DNA of 64,000 bases from Papiliotrema nemorosa (GCA_032158125.1 JASKOT010000007.1:248001-312000); one strand, 5' to 3'; counted from the first letter of the stretch, positions 35,107 through 47,070 are shown. Program-made: numbers and translations. Notes: a model not told the origin generated them from the letters alone.

Positions 35107-36722
35107 ATGGCGCCGGAGACTTCTACTATACGCCTGGCCTTGACGGCTATCTGGGCTGCGACCCATGTGTCGCAATACGGCTTAGCGATAACGAGTCTGA
35201 ACGGGATTCAGGATTCTGTTACATGCAGTCTCACCGATGAGCCCCTTTCGACAGCGGGGCATCTCAAGGGATGCGTGGAGATGCCTGTAAATCTGACTCT
35301 CTGTCTGCGTCAGTCGGTGTCGCTCATGTGCAGGCTACATGGTTCGGAATCGTTGTTTCGATCTTTACCCTCGGAGGTCTGGTCGGTTCTCTCGCTGCGG
35401 ACAGTGTCACACGACGATTAGGTCGACTAGGTACATTCCGAGCTTCGATATGTTGTGTGATCGTCGGCTCGACACTGGTCGGAACGGCCAACACCATTGC
35501 TCAAATGCTTATCGGCCGGTAAATCATCTCTGATCTCCTTACGCTCAAAGCTGATTGCAGAATCTTTGTCGGTCTAGGATCCGGTCTCGCGACTGTATCT
35601 GTTCCCCTGTTCTTGGGCGAAATTGCACCTCCGCATATCAAGAAAGCCTTGGGAATCATGAACCAGTTGTTCATCGTCGTGGGAATGTTGATCGGTCAAG
35701 CCTTGTCTCTCCCTTTGAGCCATTACGGGAGCTGGAGATGGGTATTCGCAGTTTCGATCATCTTGGGAGTGGTCCAGCTCTTGGGAAGCTTGTTGGTTTC
35801 TGTTCCGACAATCAAAAAGGATGCAAAGAGGGTTGCAAATGATGAGAGAGCGCCGCTTTTGGGTTCTGGTGAGTTGCAGAGTCCGAGTTTGATTGTCAAA
35901 AAGCCAAAGACGATGACCTGACTATCAGCTGAAGAGGAGGAAGAGCCTCTTTTGAGCATCAAAGATCTCTTCACCAGCAAGGATGTGGTTCTTCGACGTG
36001 GGCGTGAGTCGATCACCACCCTATGTACACGAGCATCCCGCTGATAGTCCAGTATACGTTGTGATCGTCACTCAGCTCGCCCAACAGCTTTGCGGTGTTT
36101 CTCCAGGTAGGACTTTGCTCAGCTTCTATCCAAGAGGGTGCTCATATCCAGTCATGTACTTCTCCACTCGAATTCTCAAACCCGTCTTCAACGGAAACTC
36201 CCGCCTGATCGCTCTCTTCATCGTCATGTTTAAACTCCCCCTCACGGCCCTTCCGGCACTCATCATCGAAAAGACCGGTACTCGACCCATCCTCCTCTTC
36301 TCCTCTTTCACCATGATCATCTGCTCGATCTGTCTCGCCATTGGACTCAACATCAACTCTGCAGCTCTCTCAGCTGTATCTATGGTCTCCTACGTCTCGT
36401 TTTTCTCTTGTGGACTTGGACCTGTGAGTTGGGTGGTATTGAGCGAAGTCATGCCTTCGAACGCGACTACTGCCGCTGGCGCACTGGGCATCGCGATGAA
36501 CTGGACCCTCAATTTCGTCATGGTAAGTTGAAACTAGCCTCGTCAGGAGCAAGAAGTGACGCCTAGGGATCCGCCTTTTTGCCGATTCAGCAAGCTATGA
36601 GCAAAGGTGGGGATGCAGGAGAAGGAAATGTCTTCTTTATCCTCGCTGCAAACTGTGCCATTTGCTTCGTCGCCATCAGAGCGAGCTATGCGGCCTACGA
36701 TGCAGCTCGCGCTCAAGCTTAG
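35107..36722 (+). CDS. MFS sugar-transporter-family protein, Vps73/YBR241C-like
   Basis: Twelve-helix major facilitator of the sugar-porter class. It starts MAPETSTIRLALTAIWAATH. Visible motifs: GGLVGSLAADSVTRRLGR (loop 2-3, G-x3-D-x2-G/RR type), MLIGRIFVGLGSGLATVSVP (helix 4), FLGEIAPPHIKKALGIMNQ (PESPR/E-x6-R region equivalent), an acidic central loop with DERAPLLGS and EEEEEPLLSIKDLF, then QLAQQLCGVSPVMYFS (helix 7 QQ-x2-G), and GLGPVSWVVLSEVMPSNA (helix 10). The TAG stop is at 36720-36722. The short size and the acidic ERAPLL loop resemble the vacuolar Vps73/YBR241C group, so location could be vacuolar or plasma membrane. Its divergent pairing with GH28 suggests a role in uptake of pectin products, which is inference. 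Confidence 0.82.
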
Positions 36723-36840
36723 ATCGTGTCCTATGCATACATATATTGTCGACGAAAGGGAAGGGATATCTCATGTCATGTCCAAACATGCGCGAGCACA
36801 CTATCATGAAAGAGAATGCATGACAAATGGCCGGCACGAG

Positions 36841-39061
36841 CTATTGGATCTCCGCTAGCACCCATTCCGGGATCTCGGGCACCTGCTCCCATGCACTCTG
36901 ATATTCTGCCTCTTCCTTGTCTCCGGCTGGCAGACCAAACACAGCGGTCGCGATCCACGTTGTGCCCTCCTCGACCTCTCCCATGAGAGTAGGCAAGACA
37001 CTCCTCAAGAAGATGACGTTGGAATTCGGATCACTCTGCACCAATCTTCCCTGTCTTTGGCTCTTCGCCCCTCCCTTGATTCCCAAGTCGAGGATTCCCA
37101 CACAACCAATCTTTGTGCTTGCTCTTGTCCACCCAGGCTTCTCATCCCCATCCGTAATGATTCCCGAGAAAGCCTGAACGATCGGTCGGCCATCTTTGCC
37201 TTGACCGTAGGTTGACCATCCCGCTTCGGCAGAAACGAGCCTCCTACCCGAGGTAATCTTATGTATTCGCAGGTACCAGTTTGCTGAAGATTGGATAGGG
37301 GGGATGAGCAACGTCTCCACCACCACATCGGTCCACGGTCGCCATTTCGATCTGAGATGGACTCGATTTGTGCCTCGACCGATGATCTCGGCATCGTATG
37401 TTTGTCTTCGAACCCTCCACGATTCCCCATCACAAGCGTCTATGCCCGCTGAGTTATCCCTCAGAGCAATCATCGAGTCCGCAGAGAGCTGTTCTAGATC
37501 CATATCGCCCGTAGGACAGCTGAACCCAAACGTGGCGCTGTATGCGAATTTTGCGTATTTGGCAGGTCCATGTCGCATGGCATAGTGAGGTTTCTGCCCA
37601 GACGATAAAAGAAAGGTGTGATTGCCGGAACGACACATGAGGTGTCCGGTATCGGGGATAGCTTTGATGGTAGGGAAGAGATCGGTTGGCCAAGGTAATT
37701 CTTCAGAGGTCCAGAATGGATGGTCGGGCGATCCGGCGAGACATCCAAATGCCTTCATGCACCAATATGGCGAGCCTGTCATCAGCGATGATTCGAACAT
37801 GTCACACTAGCTGAACTCACCGGGCGCATTGTAGTTCTCCGTCATGTTCATGTTGTCAAACCCAAAACCGATATTCAACGTTCCATCACTCTTGAAGATA
37901 TCCTTCTTATCGCTCCACCACCTCAGATGCCTCAAGACTAATCCCTTCAAATGACCCCATGAAAGCGGTTTTGGCGGCTCGAGATCTGCCAAGACGAATG
38001 CGGAAAAGGCTCCGATGACGGCGAATCGGTAGACCATACTTCGACCGAATGGGATCGCCGCACCGTCGTCCGCAAAGTAATAGATGAAGTCGAGCAAGAA
38101 CTTTTGGGCTCTCTCCTGGAACTTTTGGGATCGTTCAGGATCGCTCTTAGCACAGAGCTATCATCAGCGCTGGTCATTTGCCACGCTATTGTAGATTCAC
38201 CTTGGAGTAGGTCAATTGTGCAAATTGAATGGCAAACGAGCTGGAATAGTAATCTCGTTGAAAGACTTCCGGCGGTCCATCATTGGACCATCCACCAGAT
38301 CCACTATCCGTTCCGATAGGTGGATGATCCTCAAATTGGAACTCCTCCAATCTCGCAAGGTCTCGGTCCATTTGAGATGGGTTGAAAGAAGACGATCCGA
38401 TATTCCTCAGAGCGAGGTTTGCGAATACTCTGAACCATAGCCAGTTGGCTATCACGTTAACTACACGGAATACATCGGGCAAGACTCACTGTCTGGCATA
38501 GGTTTGCCAATACATGTCTCCAGGAACGCCGCAATATTCTTCTTGACCTCCTCCGTCTGTTTCTGTACAGTCAGCACACACACCCACGGCGTCCCACAGT
38601 CAAGATCAAGGGCGATCGAGCATCACTCACATCGTAAAATACCTCGGGCTTGAAAGCAATAGCGAAACTCAACGGACTCATCTCTACCATTCTCTGATCT
38701 TTCCCTCTCGCTCCATCCCAGTACTCCTCCCCTTTCGGATCTGTTCCACTGGCCAATCCCCTGATCCATCTCTCCGTCCCGGCATAGTCGTCCCCGCCCA
38801 CCAGTAAACTGGTCAGACCCCATAGAGGTCTAGCAAAAGTCTCGAGATACACAGCCTTGAGGTCGTAGTGGGTTGCAGTATTTCCTATGTCGATCCAAGC
38901 TCCTCCGGCGGACGTATGGGGAGCGAGGGCATCGAGGACTGGTGGTCAGTGAAAGCACTCGACAGAATGTAAATAAACGTACGTGATGTGAGACCTCGAA
39001 CAACATCTTGTCTGTCCTTGAAGAGGTTACCGATGAAGCCGTTCTCAGCAAGTAGGACCAT
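36841..39061 (-). CDS. DUF2264 family protein
   Basis: Starts [14 protein letters not shown] at 39061, ends [16 protein letters not shown] at 36841. The first half is alpha-helical with aromatic and polar blocks typical of the family: [57 protein letters not shown], and [20 protein letters not shown]. The second half ([59 protein letters not shown]) is followed by a beta-rich C-terminal part. DUF2264 proteins have a predicted (alpha/alpha) toroid and occur near polysaccharide-utilisation genes in bacteria; catalytic function is not established as far as I know. No signal peptide. About six introns. It converges on the MFS gene, with stops 118 bp apart. Confidence 0.8.
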
Positions 39062-39667
39062 CGTGTGGAGAGCGACAATCAGGTGTATGCAGATAGAGCT
39101 GTGTTGTCTGCGGTGGATAGGGTGCTTGACCTGCTTGATATTTTGGCTGGAAATGACGGTGAGCTGGGATGGGCGGTCCGGCGAGCGGCCCGGGGATTTC
39201 GGTGCCGGTGTCTACCGGTTCACTCGCAACTGATCTCTCCTAGATCTCGGGATATATAGGTAGGTTAGAATGGGGCATTCGCGGTGGAATCAAGGCTTAT
39301 CACTTGGTGCGATGCATGTCAGGACTTATCGTGGCATGTTGATAGAGCGAGTCATTGCACGTCGACGCTATGGTTCGTGCGGCAATCAGCCAGACGCGTG
39401 TTGATCTGCCCTGCAGCAGCGACAATTGCGGCAAAGCGACAGCTTCGGCAGATATAGCCTTCATACATCCGACGTGGTTTGACGGCAAGAGCAAGGGTCA
39501 TGCCTGAAACCGTCAATCCCCGACGATGCTGCTGGCCAGAGGGTAGTCCATGCGGTACAATCGAAAAGGAAAGTCGTACAAATAATCGTGATGATAGTCG
39601 TAATATAATCGGAAAAGTCTCTCTCGGATCTACTTGACCACAAGGCATGAGTCCACCCATTTCTTGC
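39062..39667. promoter_or_regulatory. DUF2264 promoter with CGG cluster, and Rab18 3' region
   Basis: About 600 bp. At 39174-39218 seven CGG triplets lie within 45 bp, including CGGTCCG as in the GH28/transporter promoter. The rest (39240-39660) shows no gene; it should contain the 3' UTR of the Rab gene. Confidence 0.45.
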
Positions 39668-40577
39668 TCAACAAGCACAAGCTCCGCTCCACCCTGAACC
39701 CTCCTCCTCCTCCTCATCTACCTTGACGACCTCTTTCCGCCTCTTCATAGCTGTCGAGTAGAGCTCTGGGTTGGCCAGAATCTCTCTGACGACTTCTTGG
39801 AAGATGTCTATAACGCCTGACCGGGTCTTGGCAGAACATTCTGGAAGTCAGCGACCCGATTAGATTCAGACAATGGAGATCTTCGGGATTCTAAAGCGTT
39901 GCGATGTTATGTGAACACTCACCTATGAACGAGCAGTTCATACGCTCGGCAAAAGCTCTCCCTTCAACAGTCGACACTTGCCTCGAGAACTCCTACATCA
40001 TCAGCCCTGTCACCGCCATGCTAGGCATGATGGTACGAGATACCTTATCCATCTTGTTCCCCACTATGACCTTGACCACTCGCTCTCCGCAATACGTATC
40101 AATCTCCTTGAACCATTTCAACAATTCGTCAAACGTATTCCTCGCACTGACATCGTACACTGCAATATCAGTGATCCGCCATGATGAGCCGCAAAGGCAG
40201 GTCTGATTTACCGAGGATGACAGCTTGAGCGCCTCGGTAATAACTCGAAGTCAGAGTCCTGAACCTCTCTTGACCTGCTGTATCCTGTCGTTGAGCTCAA
40301 CCTTGGGTTCGTGGGGGGCTGGAAAGCTCACCCATATACTCAATTTGTATCGCCTCCCATCGACTTCTACGGCTTTCGACTTGAAGTCTACTCCTATCGT
40401 GGCAGTCGTCTCTTCCTCTGTCAAAAAGTCGTCGTCTGTAAACCGCAAAAGCAAGGATGATTTGCCTGTAGTGTATCAGACGGATCGTGCGAGTCGTGCG
40501 AGATGGGTATAAGGCTCACCGACACTCGAATTGCCAATCAAGAGGAGTTTAAAATTGGCTGGCTGCTCATCGTCCAT
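39668..40577 (-). CDS. Rab18-like small GTPase
   Basis: Ras-superfamily trafficking GTPase. [20 protein letters not shown] at 40577 is followed by [13 protein letters not shown] (P-loop, split by an intron), switch [12 protein letters not shown], then [20 protein letters not shown] (switch II), [14 protein letters not shown], the base-specificity motif GNKVDK, and ECSAKT. The tail is acidic (DEEEEGS) and ends GACAC, TGA at 39668. A C-terminal C-x-C is the usual Rab geranylgeranylation signal. The effector region and [14 protein letters not shown] fit Rab18/RabC, which acts at endoplasmic reticulum and lipid droplets in other organisms. About seven introns. Confidence in Rab is high, in Rab18 subclass moderate. 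Confidence 0.85.
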
Positions 40578-40835
40578 CTTTGCTGCTGTCTTGCTGTCCT
40601 TGGAGTAGATGTCGAAGTAGATTACATGGCGAGACGATCACTTTTGCCTTTGTTGTGGGTTGGGTGGCAAACGGGGTGGGACGCGTCATGATACCCTCAT
40701 CCTCATCAGATAAGCATGCAGCTTAGGTATAAATCATCATTGCATCGTGGTATACATTTTCTACATGAGGGCGTCTGATCACGTGCGTATGCAAAGAACT
40801 GAGAAAAGAGAATCTCGACACTCCGTACATCTCGC

Positions 40836-40847
40836 CTAGGCAAAGTA
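40836..40847 (-). other. RPT5: 12-nt terminal exon of RPT5 encoding the 20S-docking tail
   Basis: Acceptor CCCAG precedes TAC TTT GCC TAG. The donor CAC|GTGAGT lies 47 nt upstream at 40894. Retention of this intron keeps a frame open past 40720 and would replace YFA by about 60 unrelated residues. Confidence 0.8.
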
Positions 40848-42819
40848 CTGGGACGGTAAGCGCAACTTCGAATCAAGTGTAGAAGAAGACTCACGTGGTG
40901 CTCCTTTGCTTTCCTCGCTTGCACTTCGAGAATACCACTGTCGGATCAGCTTATGTGACGCGATAAGTCATCTCGTCTTACCCATGGAAGTGCTCGTGCG
41001 TCAGTTGCGTGGCGTTTGACCTCAAAGCCAGCTGTGATGTAAGCATCGACACGTTGAAGGAGACGTCGACAGCGCACCATTCCTGCCTCGACACAGACTG
41101 CCTTCAGTTGCGCTCCATTCATCTCCTCAGTAGACCTGGCCAGTTCTTCGAAGCTGAGAGCGTCAGCATGATCGACTCCTGGAACGGGATTCCTCCTTAC
41201 TTGACACCCTTGTGATTCAACTTTCTCGCGTGAATTTGCAGAATGTTCTCCCGCGCAGACTCATTTGGCAACGGAAACTCGATCTTCCTGTCCAATCGAC
41301 CAGATCGCAACAACGCTGGGTCGAGGATGTCGATTCGATTCGTGGCAGCAATGACCTTGATCCTCGCATCGCTCGAGAATCCATCCAATTGGTTGAGCAG
41401 CTCCAACATCGTCCTCTGAACTTCTCGATCTCCCGATTTACCACTGTCAAATCGTTTGGTACCGATTGCATCCAGTTCATCGATGAAGATGATTGCTGGC
41501 GCTTTCTCTTTTGCCAGTTCGAAGGCGTCTCGGACAAGTTTAGCACCGTCTCCGATGAACATCTGAGAATCAGCAGAGCCTCCGATAACAAGGAATACAG
41601 GGACTGACCTGGACAAGAGAAGGACCAGCCAGCTTCAGGTAGCAAGCTTTTGTTTGCGCTGCACAAGCTCGAGCGAGAAGGGTTTTTCCGGTACCTAGAG
41701 GTCAGGTCTATAGCGGGGAGATCGCGCGTCTTGGCTAACCTGGGGGACCGTACATAAGACAACCCTTGGGAGGGGTGATACCGAGCGTCTTGAATTTATC
41801 TGCTTGCTGCATCGGCAAAACACTGTCCGTCAGCTGGGTTCCTGTCTCTTGAAGGATCAAATCACATTGCCTCGACCAGCTCCTCGATCTGCTTATCCAA
41901 TCCACCGATATCGGTATACGTCTCGGTAGGTCGCTCATCGACCTCCATCGCCTTGACTCGGGCGTCATATTCTGACGATCAGTGATGCACATGGCTGTCG
42001 ACTTCCAAACGGGCATACCTGCTGGAAGCTTGTCGAGAATTAGGTAAGAATCCTTGTTCACACCGATCAGGTCTCCTGGACGCAATTCCTCATGTGGCAC
42101 CAACCCGATTATCGGTAAGAAGACGGTCTGAGAGTCAGTATGCCAATCAACAGATAGACCGTCCACGAGCTCCGATGACTCACCTGTCTCGTCGAAGTTT
42201 TGATGACTGCACATTTGCTCTTCTTTGCGTTTTGTTCGTTATGTGTTGCACCCTCTTGTATCTCGCTGTCTACGTCCAGAATCTGACTCATCAGCGTGAA
42301 ACATACACACCAGGCGGATTGTCGACGGCAATAGAAGGCACCGCTGACTCACCTCGACGACTTTTGACACCAAATACGGCAACACCTTGTTCTGCTTGAT
42401 TTTGGTCGTGTTATCCGCAATCTTGTCCACCATCTGTTCCCTCTCGTGTCCCAGCCTCAATGATTCCTGCCTCATCATTTTGATCTCCGTGTCAATCATC
42501 CTCGCTTGCATCTTGATCTCCTGTGCAGTTCCCTATAATCAATCTTCCGTCTCAATCAGGATATGATCGATAGACTCACACTCAAGACACCCTCTGGGAT
42601 ATCCTCAAACTTGTCCTCTTCAGTCTTTGGCCCACTGTCTTCCATCGCTACATCTTCCGTCGTACCTGACGGCTCGTCTGTGGAAGAGAGTAATGGCTGA
42701 GTCTCGGAAGCGTCCGTTTGGGCATTTGTAGGTTGAGAAGGGGCAGGGGAGGATGCGTCTTTGTTATCGTTGTTGTTGTCGTTTGGCGGGAGAGGAGGAT
42801 CTGAACTGGGGGCCGACAT
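40836..42819 (-). CDS. RPT5: 26S proteasome regulatory ATPase Rpt5
   Basis: AAA subunit of the proteasome base. After the variable acidic N-terminus ([17 protein letters not shown]) come the coiled coil ([20 protein letters not shown]), the OB domain ([37 protein letters not shown]), and the AAA domain: [20 protein letters not shown], Walker A GPPGTGKT, pore-loop [18 protein letters not shown], Walker [12 protein letters not shown], and arginine finger region [14 protein letters not shown]. The gene ends with [11 protein letters not shown], an intron of 47 nt (40848-40894), and a last exon of 12 nt encoding YFA-stop. This is the C-terminal tail that docks into the 20S core (HbYX-type; classical Rpt5 ends in FYA). 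About ten introns. ATG at 42819. Confidence 0.96.
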
Positions 42820-43126
42820 GTTTAATGTGCTTCTAAACCTTGTGTCAGGACCTGTCGCAGGGTAGGTAAGAGTCGATGAATGCGAAAGAACGAGGTATAG
42901 GATTGAATGCTTTCAACTCAACGAAGCGCTCGTAATCGTTCATCGCGACACCCCTCCTTCCCCAAGGCCACGCGAGAGTCACGTGGCACATTCCCCTCCA
43001 CCATCCAACACCGTCATCTCCCTTCAACAGACAGAGCATACTCAGACATGACATCGAAGCTCTAAGGTCGCGCCGACTGCATATAGCTCCAGCTAGAGGA
43101 AGGCGGCCTGTTTCATACGGGCCATT
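42820..43126. promoter_or_regulatory. divergent promoter RPT5 / unknown gene
   Basis: A 307-bp spacer between divergent starts. I did not find a convincing proteasome control element of the GGTGGCAAA type. Confidence 0.35.
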
Positions 43127-44600
43127 ATGAAGTTTTCAACACGAAACGCGTTTTATCTGCGGGCCTCCAATTTCCGGGTAGTCCCGTTGTTCTTGTACCT
43201 CGACGAGAGGCATGTGAGTCTGGATCATACTCGCGATGCAGAATATTGACATCCTATAGACCGACTGGATGACAGATCATATTCTACAGCTTGTGATTGC
43301 AGAGTTGCAGCCCAAGTCAGTGACTATCTGCGAATCGGCCCTGTAGCTGAACAGCAGGATGCCCGAGCTACTTTCATGGGAGTCGAGGTCGGAAAAGAAG
43401 CACAAACCGCATGTGAAGCGGGGAGGTCCGTTTGAGCATCAACCCTCTCGAAGTCTTTGTAATGACATCTGACGGGTAGAGGGATTTCAATATTGCTATT
43501 TCCTGCGAAACACCACTCGGACCGAGGTTGTACTTCTTAAACAGAAGACATACACGCTTCGCGCACCTTCTCCGCCGCCGAGACCCACTCCTCTGAGGGA
43601 TACAAAACGGCGACAAACTTCTCGATCGAGTCGTACGAGATCACGCAGTGTTTCTGTTCGCCGGGATGAGCAGGACGAGGGAGAAAGCGGCATCGAGGTG
43701 AAGGAAGAGGTCGGGACACCTGCTCCTGCTTTGGGAGAGGACGAAGAGGTCAACATCAAGGATTGGAAGCCCGACGTGGATGTCACCTACAAAGGTCAGC
43801 CTCGTTGTATCTCGATTCTTTCCAAGACTTCATCTGACCAAGCAGGATTTGGCATATCTTCAGTACAACTAGTCCTAATTATCGAACCATACCCACCTCT
43901 ACCAGCTAGCGAATACGCCCCGCCTTCTTCCCGACTCTCAAGTCGCTCGGCCAGTATAGCCTCTTCTCGGTCTCGCTCTCGCTTGGGAACAGGTATAACT
44001 CACGCTTCGCGGTACTCGTCCACCTCCCTGTCTGTCGCTCCTGGTGCGCCGTTGCGCGATTCAAGCGTGTCGGCACCTAACATGCGTAATGCCTCTCGAT
44101 CCGTTTCTGCGACGCCGGCAAATTCTCGTCGAGGAGGTACAGCATCCGTCACACCTTTTAGAGAAGATTCTGCTACACCCGCCCCTGGAGGTGGGAGCGG
44201 CGGAGGACGGAGATATGCCACCCCGTTGTTTATGGCTCGAGATACTCCTTTCGGGGAAGATGACGAGGACGAACAAGCCCATGAAGAGTATACCGCCGCA
44301 TTGCGGGAAGGGAGATTAAGACTGCCTAGTGTGAGTAGACCGGCTGGACCCGAGCTGGAGCAGAGAGGATTGAAAAAGGGTAAAGGGAAGAAGAGGACCG
44401 CCAATTGGAGGGATGAGTATGGCGATGATGAAGATGATGAGGAGCTGGATGATATACCAGAGACAATGGAAGCGATGAGTCAGAGGCTGGTAGCCAGCAG
44501 TGAGATTGAAGAGGGCATCATTCGGATACAAGGTGGATGGGAAGAGCGGGCAGAGGGGGAGGAAAGTGCAGTCATGGGACGGGAAGAGCCCGGAGATTAG
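43127..44600 (+). CDS. unrecognised protein with Arg/Ser-rich middle and acidic C-terminus
   Basis: I do not recognise this family. The gene model starts at ATG 43127 (MKFSTRNAFYLRASNFRVV, PLFLYLDERH), splices through a 46-nt intron to TDWMTDHILQLVIAELQPK, then to a basic stretch KKHKPHVKRG, and then to GFQYCYFLRNTTRTEVVLLK. The last exons give APSPPPRPTPLRDTKRRQ, an Arg/Ser-rich region with RSRSVSVRRDEQDE, many Ser/Thr-Pro sites, and an acidic end (DDEDDEELDDIPETMEAM; RAEGEESAVMGREEPGD), TAG at 44598-44600. The N-terminal 100 residues look like a folded domain; the remainder looks disordered. The basic-then-acidic composition suggests a nuclear or chromatin role, but that is a guess. Divergent from RPT5. 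Confidence 0.62.
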
Positions 44601-44780
44601 GCGATCTCGCTCTACTTGCAGCTTGTATGCATCAGAACAATACCCTTTCCGAACGATCGCGGATGGACTTGAAAAATTAGCACTCGTACTCGAAAGGGTT
44701 TGGAACAGAATATGCAAATCTCATATCTTCTCATCGAATCATTATGCTATAAACCCCTAATAACTACATCAGATGCTACT

Positions 44781-47070
44781 CTAATCGACCTCCTCCATGG
44801 ATCCACCGGCCTCCTCGAGTGGCGGCAAGTCCTCGGCGGTCGTGGTAGCTGGGACGTCCTCGGTAGCGTCGATGGACAGACCAAGCGAGATCATTCGGTT
44901 GATTCGGTTGGCAAAGTCTTGAGGAGCAGTGAGGGTGAAACCGGAAGTCAAGAGCGAAGTCTCGAAGAGCAAGTATGTCAAGTCTCGGACAGTCTTGTCT
45001 CCCTTGTCCTCGGAGACTCGCTTCTTGAGCTCCTTGATGATGGGGTGGTGAGGGTTCAACTCCATAGTCTTCTTGGAAGCCATGTATGATGACACTGAAT
45101 GTTAGCAATCGCACCTGAGAAATGATGCAAAGGCGACTCACTGGAAGAGTCTCGGAGAGCCTGGGCCTTCATGATTCGCTCCATGTTGGATGACCAACCG
45201 AATTGGCCGGTAACGAGGACACAAGGAGAGTCGGTGATTCGGTTGGAGACGATGACCTTCTCGACCTTGTCACCAAGGTTCTCCTTGATGGCGGAGCAAA
45301 GATCCTCGTAGTCCTTGACATCCTTCTCTCGGGCCTCCTTCTCCTCTGGGGTCTCTTCGAGCTCGAGTCCCTCCTTGGACACACAGACCAACTTCTTGCC
45401 GTCAAACTCCTTGAGCTGAGTAACGGCGTACTCGTCAATGGGGTCGACAAGGAGAAGAACCTCGAAGCCCTTCTTCTTGAGGACCTCAAGGAACGGAGAG
45501 TCCTTGACGGCCTCAAGTGATTCACCGGTGAGGTAGTAGATCGACTTTTGGACCTCGGGCATTCGAGTGATGTAGTCCTTGAAGGAGGTTTGCTCGTCAA
45601 CAGACTTGGTGGAGTGGAATCGGAGGAACTCGGCGAGCTTGGTTCGGTTGGTCGAGTCCTCGTGGATACCGAGCTTCAAGTTCTTTCCGAACGCAGTGTA
45701 GAATTTGTCAAAGTTCTCCTTGTCCTCGGCGATCTCGCTGATGAGGTCAAGAGCCTTCTTGACCAAGTTCTTTCGGATGACCTTGAGGATCTTGTTTTGT
45801 TGGAGAGTCTCTCGCGAGATGTTGAGGGGCAAGTCCTCAGAGTCAACAACACCGACAACGAAGTTCAAGTACTCGGGCATCACTGAGAGTCAGCGTATAG
45901 TCTTGAAAGGCAGGACGTTGAACTCACACTCGTCGTTGTCCTCGGTGATGAAGACTCGTCGAACGTAGAGCTTGATGTTGTGTCGCTTCTTCTTGGTCTC
46001 GAACAGGTCGAAAGGTGCTCGCTTAGGAATGAAAAGCATAGCCTTGAACTCGAGCTGACCTTCAACGGAGAAGTGCTTGACAGCCAAGTGGTCTTCCCAG
46101 TCGTTGGAGATAGATTTGTAGAACGAGGCGTACTCCTCGGAGGTGACCTCGGAGGGGTTTCGGGTCCAGATGGGCTTTTGCTTGTTGAGCTCCTCGTTCT
46201 CGGTGGTGGTCTCCTTGACCTTCTTGGTCTTCTTTGTCTTCTTGGCAGAGTCCTCGTCGTCGACCTCCTCAATCTTGGCGTCGCCCTCCTTGACCTCCTC
46301 CTCGTCCTCGACCTCCTTCTCGGTCTCCTTGGTGACGACCAATTGGATGGGGTAAGAGATGAACTCGGACTGTGTCGTCAGCCACTGCACTTGATGTGTA
46401 GGCATTATCCACTCACGTGCTTCTTGACGATCTCTCGGATTCGCTTCTCATCAAGGTACTCCTTCAAGTCGTCCTTGATGAACAACTTCATCGAGGTTCC
46501 TCGGCCCAATCGTGGACCCTCGGTGTCCTCGGTGATGGTGAACGTTCCACCGGCAGCCGACTCCCAAATGTATTGCTCGTCGTCGTTGTGTTTTGTGGTG
46601 ACCTGCACCTTCTCGGCAACGAGGTAAGAAGAGTAGAAACCGACACCGAATTGACCAATCATGCTAATGTCGGCACCCGAAGAGAGAGCCTCCATGAACG
46701 CCTTGGTACCTGACTTGGCGATTGTACCGAGGTTGTTGACCAAATCAGCCTTGGTCATACCGATACCGGTATCTCGGATGGTCAATGTACCCTCCTCCTT
46801 GTTGGGGGTGATTCGGATGTAAAGGTCCTTCTCAGTGTCCAGCTGGGAAGAGTCGGTGAGGGCGGCATATCGAATCTTGTCGAGAGCATCGGAACAGTTG
46901 GAAATCAACTCTCGAAGGAAAATCTCCTTGTTCGAGTAGAAGGTGTTGATGATCAAGTCGAGAAGTTGAGAAATCTCGGCCTAGAGAAAGAAGTCAGTCA
47001 TCTGTTCGAAGCGGCGAGGGAGGGTTGGACTACTCACTTGGAAGCCAAAGGTCTCAGTGTTGGTCGACAT
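44781..47070 (-). CDS. HSP90: cytosolic heat-shock protein Hsp90
   Basis: ATP-dependent chaperone. [20 protein letters not shown] at 47070, then [20 protein letters not shown] (ATP site), [33 protein letters not shown] (glycine-rich lid), charged linker [20 protein letters not shown], middle domain with [19 protein letters not shown] (catalytic Arg loop), and C-terminal dimerisation domain. It ends [11 protein letters not shown] at 44781; MEEVD is the TPR-cochaperone binding tail of cytosolic Hsp90. The length of about 700 residues is normal. About six introns. Codon use is strongly biased toward C-ending codons compared with neighbours, consistent with high expression. A heat-shock-element-like inverted GAA/TTC repeat lies upstream at 47261. 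Confidence 0.98.

Noticed and set aside
45980..46627. 215-codon plus-strand frame antisense to HSP90
   Set aside because: Generated by biased codon use of HSP90 on the opposite strand; no domain and a leucine/valine-rich artefactual composition.
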